A stretch of DNA of 64,000 bases from Tsukamurella sp. TY48 (GTDB taxonomy: Bacteria > Actinomycetota > Actinomycetes > Mycobacteriales > Mycobacteriaceae): NCBI RefSeq assembly GCF_019656655.1, contig NZ_BPMV01000002.1, positions 806,001-870,000 on the forward strand. Reading direction: 5' to 3'. Positions within the stretch are counted from its first letter, which is position 1. Every line of letters starts with the position of its first letter. The translations under genes and the position numbers were made by a program. Below are positions 8,990 through 17,843 of this stretch, piece by piece. Under the pieces are notes generated by a model. The model was not told the DNA's origin. It ran no database searches and worked only from the letters and a program-made list of their open reading frames with translations.

Positions 8990-9864
8990 TTGGTGCCGCG
9001 GGCCTGGACCTGCTGCTGAAGGCTCTCAGTGAGGCTCTGCAGCTCGGCGGCGGGCTTGTCGACCAGGATGAACGAATCGCCCTTGTCCTTCTTGAGCTGC
9101 TCGAGGACCTTCTGGTCCTTGTACAGCTGGGCCAGCTTCAGGTAGGTGGCGTTGTCCTTATCGGCCTTGCGGACCACGAAGGCGTTGATGAAGGGCTGTG
9201 ACTGCGGGCTGGCCGGATCGTCCTTGGCGATGATCAGGTCCTTGCCCAGCTTCGCGTTCTCGGCGGGGTCGTTGTTCACCACGGCACCGTCGACGCTGTC
9301 GAGGCTCAGCGCGGTCTGGTTGGCGTCGACCGCCTTGACCGAGACCTTCGAGGCGGCGGTGTCGATATCCGCCGGGGTCACCTGGCGGCTCGCGACATCG
9401 CCCTTGAGCTTGATCAGGCCGGCCGACGAGAGCACGCCGAGGGCGCGCGACTGGTTGGTCGGATCGTCGGGCACCACGACGGAACCGCCCTGCGGGATCT
9501 CGGCCACCGACTTGTGCTTCTTCGAGTACAGCGGCAGCGGGTAGATCGCGGTCGCGCCGATCGGCACCAGCTCGGTCTTGTTCTTCACGTTGTACTCCGC
9601 GAGGAACTGCAGGTGCTGGTACTCGTTGATCTGCAGATCGCCGTCGTTCAGCGCGGCGTTCGGCTGCTGGTAATCGCTGAAGTTCGTGGTCTCCACCTTG
9701 ATGCCCTGCTCCTTGGCGAGGTCCTTGTAGACCTGCCAGAACTGCTGGGCACCGTCGGTGACGCCGATCTTGATGGTGTCGCCGTCGCTCGAGCCGGAGC
9801 CACACGCGGTAGTGGCGAGGGCGAGGGGCACGACCAGGGCGAGCGCGAAACGCTTCATCTTCAC
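8986..9864 (-). CDS. metQ: Methionine-binding lipoprotein MetQ
   Basis: Surface lipoprotein that delivers methionine to MetNI. The mature part begins after a lipoprotein signal peptide ending in the lipobox LATTAC. NlpA-family blocks such as QFWQVYKDLAKEQG, INEYQHLQFL and VVPDDPTNQSRAL follow. The start chosen is the GTG at 9864 (V-K-M-K-R-F), with GGAGA nine bases upstream; an ATG two codons later also fits. Reading further upstream to an ATG at 10014 gives a non-signal-like, Arg-rich leader and is rejected. Substrate is inferred from the MetN and MetI partners. Confidence 0.92.
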   Translation of the reverse strand: MKMKRFALALVVPLALATTACGSGSSDGDTIKIGVTDGAQQFWQVYKDLAKEQGIKVETTNFSDYQQPNAALNDGDLQINEYQHLQFLAEYNVKNKTELVPIGATAIYPLPLYSKKHKSVAEIPQGGSVVVPDDPTNQSRALGVLSSAGLIKLKGDVASRQVTPADIDTAASKVSVKAVDANQTALSLDSVDGAVVNNDPAENAKLGKDLIIAKDDPASPQSQPFINAFVVRKADKDNATYLKLAQLYKDQKVLEQLKKDKGDSFILVDKPAAELQSLTESLQQQVQARGTK

Positions 9865-10142
9865 GGCTTTGTTTCTCCAACGTCGACGGATACGGGGTTC
9901 TCCCGGTTGCGCAACGATACCTACTCGCTGGTACATCCGCGGTGCAACGCGGCGTCCCGGCACGGCGACCCCGGCGCTGACCAGGTTCGACGATGCGTGC
10001 GGGGTTTGACTCATGCGTGCATGAAACAGTCCGAACCCGCGTCCGAGCGGTCTGCACCCGATCGATCACGAATCGAGAAGCCGTGACCGATCCGCGCTCG
10101 TAACCTGGATCCGAGACCGCAGCCGGATCGCGAGGAGTAGCC
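9865..10142. other. Divergent intergenic region between metQ and the YdeI-like gene
   Basis: About 280 bases shared by two divergent genes. On the metQ side it contains GC-rich segments able to form hairpins. I looked for a SAM-type riboswitch and did not find the conserved core. No promoter could be assigned with confidence. Confidence 0.4.
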
Positions 10143-10676
10143 ATGGCACCGAAGAGCCCGACCCCCGTTTCGTTCACCGCCACCCCCGAGCGGCTCGCCG
10201 GCCGGACCATCCTCCGGCTCCCGGCGGATGCCAGCGCCGCGCTCCCCTCCCGCGGTCAGGTCGCGGTCACCGGCTCCGTCGGCGGTCGGGATTTCAGCGG
10301 CGTCGTCGAGCCGGACGGCCGGAAGGGGCATTGGCTCGATCTGGAGGGGACGACGGGGGTTCGTCCCGGGTCGGTCGTCACGGTCGACCTGACGCCCAGC
10401 GCGGAGTGGCCGGAACCCGCGGTGCCCGAGGATCTCAGTGCCGCGCTCTCGGATGCCCCCGATGTGGCGGACGTGTGGACGGACATCACGCCGATGGCCC
10501 GCTGGGAGTGGGTGCGCTGGGTCGGCGCCACGAAGAACCCGGCGACCCGGGCGAAGCGCGTCGAGGTCAGCATCTCCAAGATGCGCTCGGGCAAGCGTCG
10601 CCCGTGCTGTTTCGACCTCTCGTCGTGCACCGATCCCGAGCTGTCGAAGAGCGGCCAGCTGCTGGCCGCCGAGTAG
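10143..10676 (+). CDS. YdeI/OmpD-associated protein with DUF1905 domain
   Basis: A 177-residue protein with two recognisable parts: an N-terminal DUF1905-like beta domain (~5-90, with blocks VAVTGSVGGRDF and GVRPGSVVTVDLTP) and a C-terminal YdeI/OmpD-associated helical segment around MARWEWVRWVGATKNPATRAKRV. Family members have been linked to bacteriocin or peptide resistance in enterobacteria; the biochemical role is not known. It is convergent with the MHS transporter, only three bases away, and divergent from metQ. Cysteines near the C-terminus (RRPCCFDLSSC) are unusual and could bind metal or form a disulfide, which is a guess. Confidence 0.85.
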   Translation: MAPKSPTPVSFTATPERLAGRTILRLPADASAALPSRGQVAVTGSVGGRDFSGVVEPDGRKGHWLDLEGTTGVRPGSVVTVDLTPSAEWPEPAVPEDLSAALSDAPDVADVWTDITPMARWEWVRWVGATKNPATRAKRVEVSISKMRSGKRRPCCFDLSSCTDPELSKSGQLLAAE

Positions 10677-10679
10677 GCG

Positions 10680-11957
10680 TCAGCGCGGGAGCGGGATCCG
10701 CGCCGTCTCCGGGATGCGGTAGGTCAACGCGAGCGCGATCACGTTGAGGGCCACCAGGTACAGCGGGAAGGCGATGTCGATTCCCAGCTGGTGGATCTCG
10801 GTGCCGATCGCCGGAATGGTGCCGCCGAACAGGGCGGTGGCGATCGAGAAGGCCGCGCCGGTGGCGAGGACGCGGATACGCGCGGGGAACATCTCGCCGA
10901 TCATGGCGGCGGCGACGCACATGAGGATCGCGCAGATGCCCATTCCCACGCACTGGATGAGCAGCACCGTGACGGGGTTCGCCGAGATGCCCACGAACAG
11001 CGGCACGGTGAGCACGATGTTGGCGCCGTAGAAGGTGAACATCATCGGCTTGCGCCCGATGCGGTCCGAGAGCCGGCCCAGCGGGAGCTGAATCGCGCCG
11101 TAGAAGATGAAGGCGACGGTCGAGATGGTGATCGCCTGCTTCTTGTCGAGGCCGGACGTGATGATCGCCCACGTGGGCACGTAGGTGCTCCAGGTGTAGA
11201 AGACGGCGGCCGTCACGGACGCCAGGACGAAGGCGCGCCAGAACGCGGGCCGGTGGTCGACGAAGACCTCGCGGAAGGGCGGCGTGGCGGCGGGCTCGTC
11301 GCCCTGCCGATAGGTCTCCTCGGCGCGACGACGGATCCACCACGCCACGACGGCGGCGAGCGCACCGATGAGGAAGGGCACGCGCCACGCCCAGTCGGCC
11401 ATCGCATCGGTGCCGACGGCGTTCACCAGGATCGTGATCAGTCCGAGGCACGCGACCTTGCCGAGGCTGGAGCTCACGTTCGTGATGCTCGTGTACACGC
11501 CGCGCCGCTCGTCGGGAGCAGACTCCATGAGGAAGGCGCTGGCCGCGGCGAGTTCGCCGCCGGTGGACAGTCCCTGGATCAGGCGCGCGATCACCAGAAT
11601 GACCGGCGCCAGCACTCCGACCTGCTCGTACGTGGGTGCGACGCCGATCATCAGGCTTCCGACGCCCATCATTCCCACGCCCACGGTCAGGGCCAACCGT
11701 CGGCCGTAGCGATCGGCCATCCATCCCATCAGCACGCCACCGATGGGCCTGGTCAGGAAGCCGACGGCGAAGACCGCGAAGGTCGCGAGCAGCGGGACGA
11801 CGGACTCCGCGTCGCCGGGGAAGAACTGCCGGGCGAAGTAGATCGCGAGGAAGGAGTAGGCGCTCCAATCGAAGTACTCGACCAGGTGACCCACCGAGCC
11901 GGTGAGGATCTGCCGCCGCCGACGCGCCGCGATCGCGGGGGTCGTCTCGGTCGTCAT
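10680..11957 (-). CDS. MFS transporter, metabolite:H+ symporter (MHS) family
   Basis: A 425-residue, 12-helix major facilitator of the MHS group (relatives import alpha-ketoglutarate, shikimate, proline/betaine and similar solutes). Seen are the MHS N-terminal block VGHLVEYFDWSAYSF, the loop 2-3 signature GWMADRYGRR and the loop 8-9 signature GRLSDRIGRKP. The start is the ATG at 11957 with GAGG eight bases upstream; a longer frame to 12140 has a non-membrane Arg-rich leader and is rejected. Divergent from the PapA-like gene. The substrate cannot be told from sequence. Confidence 0.92.
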   Translation of the reverse strand: MTTETTPAIAARRRRQILTGSVGHLVEYFDWSAYSFLAIYFARQFFPGDAESVVPLLATFAVFAVGFLTRPIGGVLMGWMADRYGRRLALTVGVGMMGVGSLMIGVAPTYEQVGVLAPVILVIARLIQGLSTGGELAAASAFLMESAPDERRGVYTSITNVSSSLGKVACLGLITILVNAVGTDAMADWAWRVPFLIGALAAVVAWWIRRRAEETYRQGDEPAATPPFREVFVDHRPAFWRAFVLASVTAAVFYTWSTYVPTWAIITSGLDKKQAITISTVAFIFYGAIQLPLGRLSDRIGRKPMMFTFYGANIVLTVPLFVGISANPVTVLLIQCVGMGICAILMCVAAAMIGEMFPARIRVLATGAAFSIATALFGGTIPAIGTEIHQLGIDIAFPLYLVALNVIALALTYRIPETARIPLPR

Positions 11958-12145
11958 CGCGGCATCCTCGGGCTCGGGAATGGTCGATCCAGCATCGGAT
12001 CCGGGGAATCGTACCCGGCCGAGTGCCCAGCTCACGACCCTGCGGAGACGAAAGGACCGCCCGCCGGACCGGTGCCGAATATCGGTACACCGTCCGGTAT
12101 GCCGTCGCTCACAGATTGTGGCGCGCAATCCGGAGCCCACCTAGC

Positions 12146-13444
12146 GTGAACTACATGCGATCCGCAACTAACGTCTCCCCGGGATTCATCCGCCCTCTGG
12201 CGACAACGGAGTCCTTCTTCACACTCGGCGGCGGAATGTACGTCGGCTACGGCGTCGTCGCCGACGGGCCGGTGGACCTCGAAGCCCTCCGTGCGGCCGC
12301 CGCGCGACTCAGCGCCGCCTACCCCGGGCTGCGGGCGCGGATCACCGTGGAAGATCCGATGACTGGCGCGTTCGTCGCGAACGACGGCGCTGCGCCGATC
12401 GCAGTGTCGAGCTCGATCGGTGAGCCCACCGGGTTGGCGCCCCTGAAGGAACTGTCGATCGCGCAGAATCGCGCGATCGCCGAGATCCACGTGGTCACCG
12501 GCTCTGGCACCGAGCAGGCCGTGTACCTCCTGGTGCACCACGCGCTCGCGGACGGCCACCACGCACTCGCGCTACTCCAGGCGCTGTGGACCTCCTACAC
12601 CGCGATCGTCACGGGCGGCGACGGCGTGCTCGACGAGCGGTCGCAGTTCCCCATCGCCCTCGAGGACTTCCTCGCCGAGCGCGGCTTCCCGACCGAGCTC
12701 CCGATCGAGGCCGCTGCGACCTCGACGGTCGATCCTGCCGACGCTCCGAGCGCCACCGCCGCGACCGGTACCGACGCGGCGCCCGATTCCGGAATGCCCG
12801 CGCTGCACCGCGCCCAGCTCTCCGCCACCGAGACCGCAGCGCTCATCGCGTACGGCCACCGCGCCGGCCGCACCGTGAACCAACTCGTCTCGGCGGCGTT
12901 CATCGCCGCCTCCGCCACGGTCCGCGGGCTCGGCGCGTCCCGCATCCTCTACGGCTACCCGGTCGACCTGCGCCGCCGCCTCGGCGAGCCCGCCGCCGGC
13001 TTCACCGACATCACCAATGCGCTCGGCATGGCCTTCTTCCAGGCGGATTCCGACGAGGCGAGCCTCGACGAGCTCGCGGCGCAGGTGGGCGCCGGACTCG
13101 CGCGAGATCTGGACGCGGGCACGGTCCAGCGGCCGATGTCGATGGCCTTCGGTGCCGAGATCCCCGAGGACTGCGCGGTCGCCGTGATCACCAACTGGGG
13201 ACCCGTGCCGCACCTGCCCACGCCGGACGGTCTCTCCCTCACCGAGTTCCTCCCCGCGTTCCACCTCGACGTGCCCGCGGCACCCGGCGGTGCGGACTGG
13301 AGCGCTCTGGCGGCGAAGATGACCTTCGCCATCGTCTCCTCATTCGACGGCCGGCTCAACGTGGACCTGTCCGGCGGCGCCGAATCGGCCGAACTCGCCA
13401 CCGAGCTCCTGCGGAACCTGCGCGCGTTCGCGCTGACGGACTGA
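12146..13444 (+). CDS. PapA5-like acyltransferase (condensation-domain fold)
   Basis: Acyl transferase of the polyketide-associated protein (Pap) family. These move acyl chains from synthase carrier domains or CoA onto alcohol or sugar acceptors to make complex cell-envelope lipids. The catalytic motif HHxxxDG is present as HHALADGHH (residues ~133-141). The order of blocks resembles mycobacterial PapA5: TGGDG after the motif, TVNQLVSAAF, then YGYPVDLRRRL, with a late FLPAFHLDVP segment. Start: GTG at 12146 has GGAG ten bases upstream; ATG at 12155 is the alternative and costs three residues. It lies about 6 kb from the thioesterase-FAAL-PKS set, in its own transcription unit, so a shared pathway is an inference. 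Confidence 0.85.
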   Translation: MNYMRSATNVSPGFIRPLATTESFFTLGGGMYVGYGVVADGPVDLEALRAAAARLSAAYPGLRARITVEDPMTGAFVANDGAAPIAVSSSIGEPTGLAPLKELSIAQNRAIAEIHVVTGSGTEQAVYLLVHHALADGHHALALLQALWTSYTAIVTGGDGVLDERSQFPIALEDFLAERGFPTELPIEAAATSTVDPADAPSATAATGTDAAPDSGMPALHRAQLSATETAALIAYGHRAGRTVNQLVSAAFIAASATVRGLGASRILYGYPVDLRRRLGEPAAGFTDITNALGMAFFQADSDEASLDELAAQVGAGLARDLDAGTVQRPMSMAFGAEIPEDCAVAVITNWGPVPHLPTPDGLSLTEFLPAFHLDVPAAPGGADWSALAAKMTFAIVSSFDGRLNVDLSGGAESAELATELLRNLRAFALTD

Positions 13445-13448
13445 TCGT

Positions 13449-14621
13449 TCACCGGTCCCCCGCATCGGCGGATGACCGGAGGCGCCACAGCGCACCGTCT
13501 TTGGTGATCAGCCCCTTGGCGTCGAGCATCGCGAGGTGCCCGAGCACGGCGCGGGCGGGGAGGCCCGCGACGGCCGCCACCTCCGAGGCCGGCAGGCCCG
13601 AGCGCGCCGGCAGCGCGTCGTAGACGCGGAGCTCGGCCGGGCCCAGGCCGTCCGTCGGGCGCGCGGTAACCGCGCGTTCAGCTGCCAGCTCGCCGATCCG
13701 GCCCACCTCCTCGACCACCTCCGCCGATCGGGTCACCAGTCGGGCACCGTCGCGGATCAGCCGATGGCAGGTGACGGAGGTCGCCACGGTGATCGGACCG
13801 GGCACCGCGCACACCGGGACGTCACGACGCTTCGCCCAGGTAGCCGTGTTCCGGGTGCCCGACCGCAATCCGGCCTCGATCACCACCACTCCCCCGGGAA
13901 CGGTGCCCACCATCCGATTCCGTTGCAGGAATCGATGCTTGGCCGGCACCGTACCGGGCGGATACTCCGAGACCACCGCACCGTCCTCCCCGATCCGCCG
14001 GAACAGCCGAGCGTGTCCCGCGGGATACGGACGGTCCACCCCGCCCGCCACGAAGGCCACGGTCGGACCGCCGGCGGCGAGGGCGGCGCGGTGCGCCACT
14101 CCGTCGATGCCGTAGGCCCCACCCGAGACGATCGTGAAGCCCTCCGCCGACAGATCGCCCGCGAACTGGTCGGCCACCCGCTCCCCGTAACCCGACGGTG
14201 CGCGCGTCCCCACCATCGCCACCGACCGGTCCAGGAGCTCGTCCAAACGGCCCTGCCCCACCACCCACAGCGCCAGCGGTCGCAGCTCACGCCACTGGTC
14301 CTCGTGATCCATGGCAGGAGTTCGCTCCCGCGCGTGCAGCACGGAAAGGCGGTACTCCGGCCATTCCTCGTCGTCCGGCGTCACCAGGCGCCCACCGAGG
14401 TGCCCGACGTGGGCGAGATCCGCCTCGGCGCGGTCCCGGTCGGCGCGGGCGGACGTCGCCTCGGCCACGTCCTCGAAGCCCGACGGGAATTCCCTGCGCC
14501 GCACAGCCTGTGCCGCGGCCTCCGGCCCCACCGTGTCGACCAGCGCGATCAGTGGCGCACACGGCGGTTCCGCGACCCGACTCAGATACGCCCACGCGCG
14601 CCGCGCCCCGTCGCCCGTCAT
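13449..14621 (-). CDS. dprA: DNA-processing protein DprA
   Basis: Single-stranded DNA-binding protein that loads RecA in natural transformation and is also conserved in non-competent actinobacteria. In 390 residues it has an N-terminal helical part and a Rossmann-like DprA fold with VGTRAPSGYG, IVSGGAYGIDGVAHRAAL and RNRMVGTVPGGVVVIEA. A C-terminal winged-helix segment (~325-385) follows. The ATG at 14621 overlaps the comM stop as ATGA. A longer frame to 14858 would run deep into comM and is rejected. Part of yraN-comM-dprA. Confidence 0.95.
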   Translation of the reverse strand: MTGDGARRAWAYLSRVAEPPCAPLIALVDTVGPEAAAQAVRRREFPSGFEDVAEATSARADRDRAEADLAHVGHLGGRLVTPDDEEWPEYRLSVLHARERTPAMDHEDQWRELRPLALWVVGQGRLDELLDRSVAMVGTRAPSGYGERVADQFAGDLSAEGFTIVSGGAYGIDGVAHRAALAAGGPTVAFVAGGVDRPYPAGHARLFRRIGEDGAVVSEYPPGTVPAKHRFLQRNRMVGTVPGGVVVIEAGLRSGTRNTATWAKRRDVPVCAVPGPITVATSVTCHRLIRDGARLVTRSAEVVEEVGRIGELAAERAVTARPTDGLGPAELRVYDALPARSGLPASEVAAVAGLPARAVLGHLAMLDAKGLITKDGALWRLRSSADAGDR

Positions 14622-16132
14622 CGTCCGTCCCGGAATCCCAGAGCCTGTACCACTTCCGGTTCGCCCGGCCGGTCCAGACCGGACAGGTCGGCAAGCGACC
14701 ACGCCACCCGCAGGCACCGGTCGGCCCCTCGCGCGGTGATCCTGCCCTCGCGTAAGTACGCCTCCAAGGGCTGTAAGGCGGTCCGCGCCAACCGGAACCT
14801 GCGCCGCAGCACCACCCCCGGTACCTCGGAATTGGTGAGCCACCCCTCCGCCGCCCATCGCTCCGCCGCCGCCTCGCGCGCCGCCCGCACCCGTGCCCTG
14901 ATCGCGGCGCTCGACTCACCCACCTCGTCGTCCTCGTGCAATGCGCCGGTGCCCGGCGGTTCCATGCGCACCCACAGGTCGACCCGGTCGAGCAGCGGTC
15001 CCGACAGTCTGCCGAGATAGCGGCGGCGCACCGTGGCGGTGCAGGTGCAGTCGCTGTCCCGCGCCGGGGCGCACGGGCAGGGGTTCGCCGCCAGAACCAG
15101 TTGGAACCGCGACGGGTACTTCACCACGCCGTCGCGCCGCGCCAGCCGGATCTGCCCCTCCTCCAGCGGGGTCCGCAGGGCCTCCAGGGATTTCGGGCCC
15201 ATCTCGGCGCATTCGTCGAGGAAGAGCACGCCGCGGTGTGCGAGCGAGACCGCGCCGGGCTTGGCGAGTCCGCTGCCGCCACCCACCAGCGCGCTCACCG
15301 ATGAGGTCTGGTGCGGAGCCACGAACGGCGGCACCGTGATCAACGGCCGATCCGCCCGCAGGTTCCCGACGATCGAGTGAATGGCACTCACTTCCAACGC
15401 CTCCCGCCTCCCCAGCGGTGGCAGGATCCCCGGCAGCCGCGACGCGAGCATCGTCTTCCCGATCCCCGGCGGTCCGGTGAGCATCACGTGGTGCGCTCCC
15501 GCGGCCGCCACTTCGAGCGCGAACTTCGCCTCGGGCTGCCCCACCACGTCCGCCAGGTCTGCGGCGCACGGTTCGTCGGTACCCGTCACCGAACCCGTCG
15601 GCTCGACGAGCGCCCCCTCCCCCGCGAGCCAGGCCACCACATCGGCCAGATGCGGGACGCCGAGCACCTCGATGCCGTCGACGAGGCCCGCCTCATCGAG
15701 ATTCCCGAGCGGCACGAGGGCGCGAGTGAATCCGGATTCCTTCGCGGCCAACACGGCGGGAAGAACGCCCCGCACGGGCCGAACCCGGCCGTCGAGCGCG
15801 AGTTCGCCGAGCAGAACGCACCCGGCGAGCCGGGGTTCGGGAACGCGTTCGGCCGCGCGCAGGATGGCCACGGCGAGCGGCAGGTCGTACACCGATCCCA
15901 CTTTGGGCAGCGTGGCCGGCGATAGGGCGAGCGTGATCCGGGTATCGGGGAACTTCAGGCCGATGTTGACGATGGCCGCCCGCACCCGGTCGCGCGACTC
16001 CTGCAGCACCGTGTCGGGCAGGCCCACCAGGTGCACGGCCGGGAGTCCGCCGCCGATGCAGCCCTCGATCTCGACCACGGCACCGTCGATCCCGGTGATC
16101 GCCACCGAGTGCACCTTGCTCAGCGCCACCAT
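14618..16132 (-). CDS. comM: ComM/YifB family Mg-chelatase-like AAA+ ATPase
   Basis: AAA+ helicase-type ATPase related to ComM, which promotes branch migration during integration of DNA in transformation. The 504 residues comprise an N-terminal ChlI-like domain (start VALSKVHSVAITGI), Walker A GPPGIGKTML, Walker B VLFLDECAEM and the C-terminal Mg-chelatase region (RLARTALQPLEAYLREG). Four cysteines in the segment NPCPCAP...CTCT match the family's zinc-like cluster. The start ATG shares one base with the yraN stop (TGATG). It sits between yraN and dprA as in other mycolata. Confidence 0.94.
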   Translation of the reverse strand: MVALSKVHSVAITGIDGAVVEIEGCIGGGLPAVHLVGLPDTVLQESRDRVRAAIVNIGLKFPDTRITLALSPATLPKVGSVYDLPLAVAILRAAERVPEPRLAGCVLLGELALDGRVRPVRGVLPAVLAAKESGFTRALVPLGNLDEAGLVDGIEVLGVPHLADVVAWLAGEGALVEPTGSVTGTDEPCAADLADVVGQPEAKFALEVAAAGAHHVMLTGPPGIGKTMLASRLPGILPPLGRREALEVSAIHSIVGNLRADRPLITVPPFVAPHQTSSVSALVGGGSGLAKPGAVSLAHRGVLFLDECAEMGPKSLEALRTPLEEGQIRLARRDGVVKYPSRFQLVLAANPCPCAPARDSDCTCTATVRRRYLGRLSGPLLDRVDLWVRMEPPGTGALHEDDEVGESSAAIRARVRAAREAAAERWAAEGWLTNSEVPGVVLRRRFRLARTALQPLEAYLREGRITARGADRCLRVAWSLADLSGLDRPGEPEVVQALGFRDGR

Positions 16133-16500
16133 CAGGCCACCCCTGCCCGGTATTCGAGGGTCACCGGTCCGCCGGGCGGGGTGAACACCGAGGCCACGTC
16201 GATCCGGATGCGCTGGAACGCCCCCTCCCGCTCGGCCAGCCATCGGGCCGTGAGCGCCCGCAACTGCGCGACCTTCCGTGGGGTCACCGCGTCGAATCCG
16301 CTGCCGTAGGCCGTGCCCGACCTCGTCTTCACCTCGACCACCGCGAGCACACCGTCCGCGGACTGCGCGATCACATCCAGCTCGCCCCGCAGTCCCCCGC
16401 CGGAGTACCGCCAGTTCCGGTCCAGCACCCGCCACCCGTGCCCGGACAGGTACTCGCACACCAGGTCCTCGCCGGCGCGGCCCACCTCGTTGTTGCCCAT
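16132..16500 (-). CDS. UPF0102 (YraN-like) endonuclease-fold protein
   Basis: A 122-residue restriction-endonuclease-like fold protein of family UPF0102. The active-site-like blocks are visible: GRAGEDLVCEYL at the N-terminus, RGELDVIAQ and VVEVKTRSG (the E-x-K of a PD-(D/E)xK nuclease), then PRKVAQLRALTARWL. The cellular role is not settled; the constant linkage with comM and dprA points to DNA processing. First gene of the three-gene operon. Confidence 0.92.
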   Translation of the reverse strand: MGNNEVGRAGEDLVCEYLSGHGWRVLDRNWRYSGGGLRGELDVIAQSADGVLAVVEVKTRSGTAYGSGFDAVTPRKVAQLRALTARWLAEREGAFQRIRIDVASVFTPPGGPVTLEYRAGVA

Positions 16501-16608
16501 GCATCGATCGTGCGCCGCGCAACCGACCGGAACTCCACGCGAGGACTCCCCTGTGGAGAAACGGAAGTTTCATACCCAAACTGGGGACGGATGGGCCGCG
16601 ATGACCGC

Positions 16609-17181
16609 TCAGCCTCGGAGGAATCGCCCCGCGAGCAAACGGATCTCGGCCGCGTCACCGCGCCACCCCTGTGCCAGGACGCGGTACACCACCGGGCCCA
16701 CCAGCTCGGCCGCCGCGCGTCGGCGATCCATCGCCGCGGGCAGTGCGCCGGCATCCTGTACCCGGGCGATCACCGCCTCGGCGGCGTCTCCCAAGGGATC
16801 GGCCCCGGCGATCAAGGCGGCCACCGCGGCGTCGTGCTGCGCCTCGCCGATCAGCGCGCGATACGCCAGCCCCGCATCGGACACGGTGAGGAAACGCACC
16901 ACCGCAGCGAGGAAGCACTCGATGTCCGCGAGGGGCGTGGGCTGCGGATCCACCGCCAGTTCACGGACCGCGTCGGCGGCGCTGGCCTCCAGCAGGATCT
17001 CCGCCTTCGTCGACCACCACCGGTACACGGTCTGCCGCCCCACCCCGGCACGCTCGGCGATGCCCTTCATCGTCATCGCGGCGTAACCCTGCTCGACGAG
17101 CATGTCGTCTACCGCGCGCAGCACGGCCACCCGGGCCTCCTCGCTGCGCGGGCGGCCGACCGGCCTCTCCGTCCGCGTCAT
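16609..17181 (-). CDS. TetR family transcriptional regulator
   Basis: A 190-residue one-component regulator. The N-terminal helix-turn-helix (~residues 15-60) reads MTMKGIAERAGVGRQTVYRWWSTK-type; the C-terminal ligand domain is helical. It is the last gene of MFS-ribB-tetR, four bases after ribB, and probably regulates that operon itself. A dyad in front of the MFS gene (19067-19087) is a candidate operator. The ligand is unknown. Confidence 0.92.
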   Translation of the reverse strand: MTRTERPVGRPRSEEARVAVLRAVDDMLVEQGYAAMTMKGIAERAGVGRQTVYRWWSTKAEILLEASAADAVRELAVDPQPTPLADIECFLAAVVRFLTVSDAGLAYRALIGEAQHDAAVAALIAGADPLGDAAEAVIARVQDAGALPAAMDRRRAAAELVGPVVYRVLAQGWRGDAAEIRLLAGRFLRG

Positions 17182-17185
17182 GGCG

Positions 17186-17833
17186 TCACCGTAACAGCGC
17201 CACGTCCGGCCGTTCCGGACGTGTGCCCCAGCGGGCGTCGCGCACCTGGTCGACCGAGATCAGCGGGAGCCCCGCGAACCGCTCGGCGCCCCGGACCTCG
17301 TGCAACCGCACCATCTCGCCGTCGTCGTGCACCAGTTCGCCCAGAGCACCGACCGGCGGGAGGCCGGCGAGCGCGAGCAGATCGACGGTGGCCTCGGTGT
17401 GGCCGCCGCGCTCGGCGGTGCCTCCGGGCCGGGCGCGCAGGGGCACGATGTGCCCCGGCCGCAACAGGTCCGACGGTGTGGTGGCCGGGTGGGCCAGCGC
17501 CGCGAGCGTGAGCGCTCGATCGGTGGCGGAGATCCCCGTGCTCACCACATCGCGGGCGTCCACGGTGACCGTGTACGCCGTCCGATGCGGATCCTCGTTG
17601 CGGTCGGTCATCGGTGCCAGCCCGAGCCTGTCCGCTCGCTCGGCGGTCATCGGGGCGCAGAGGAAGCCCGAGGTGTGCCGGATCATCCAGCCGACGGTGG
17701 CCGGGGTGGCGGTCGTCGCGGCGATGATCGCGTCGACCTCGTTCTCCCGGCGGGTGTCGTCGGCCACGAGGATCACCGCACCGCGGCGGAGCTGCGCGAC
17801 GGCGGCGTCGATCGAATCGACAGCGATGTCCAT
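17186..17833 (-). CDS. ribB: 3,4-dihydroxy-2-butanone-4-phosphate synthase (RibB), stand-alone
   Basis: Would convert ribulose 5-phosphate to formate and dihydroxybutanone phosphate for riboflavin synthesis. The 215 residues cover only the RibB domain; the GTP cyclohydrolase II half found in most actinobacterial RibBA proteins is absent. The acidic loop is divergent: it reads DDTRRENEVD at 25-34, where the usual form is DDEDRENEGD. The residues corresponding to E. coli Arg37, Glu38, Glu40 and Asp42 remain (Arg29, Glu30, Glu32, Asp34). His145 in GGHTEA and Glu166 are also kept. Activity is therefore plausible. Lying between an efflux-type MFS gene and a TetR gene, it is probably an extra copy rather than part of the main riboflavin operon. 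Confidence 0.88.
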   Translation of the reverse strand: MDIAVDSIDAAVAQLRRGAVILVADDTRRENEVDAIIAATTATPATVGWMIRHTSGFLCAPMTAERADRLGLAPMTDRNEDPHRTAYTVTVDARDVVSTGISATDRALTLAALAHPATTPSDLLRPGHIVPLRARPGGTAERGGHTEATVDLLALAGLPPVGALGELVHDDGEMVRLHEVRGAERFAGLPLISVDQVRDARWGTRPERPDVALLR

Positions 17834-17843
17834 CGATCCTCCG

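Noticed and set aside
9865-10014. Possible SAM riboswitch in front of metQ
   Set aside because: A CATGAGT-like start is present, but the conserved SAM-I or SAM-IV core is missing.
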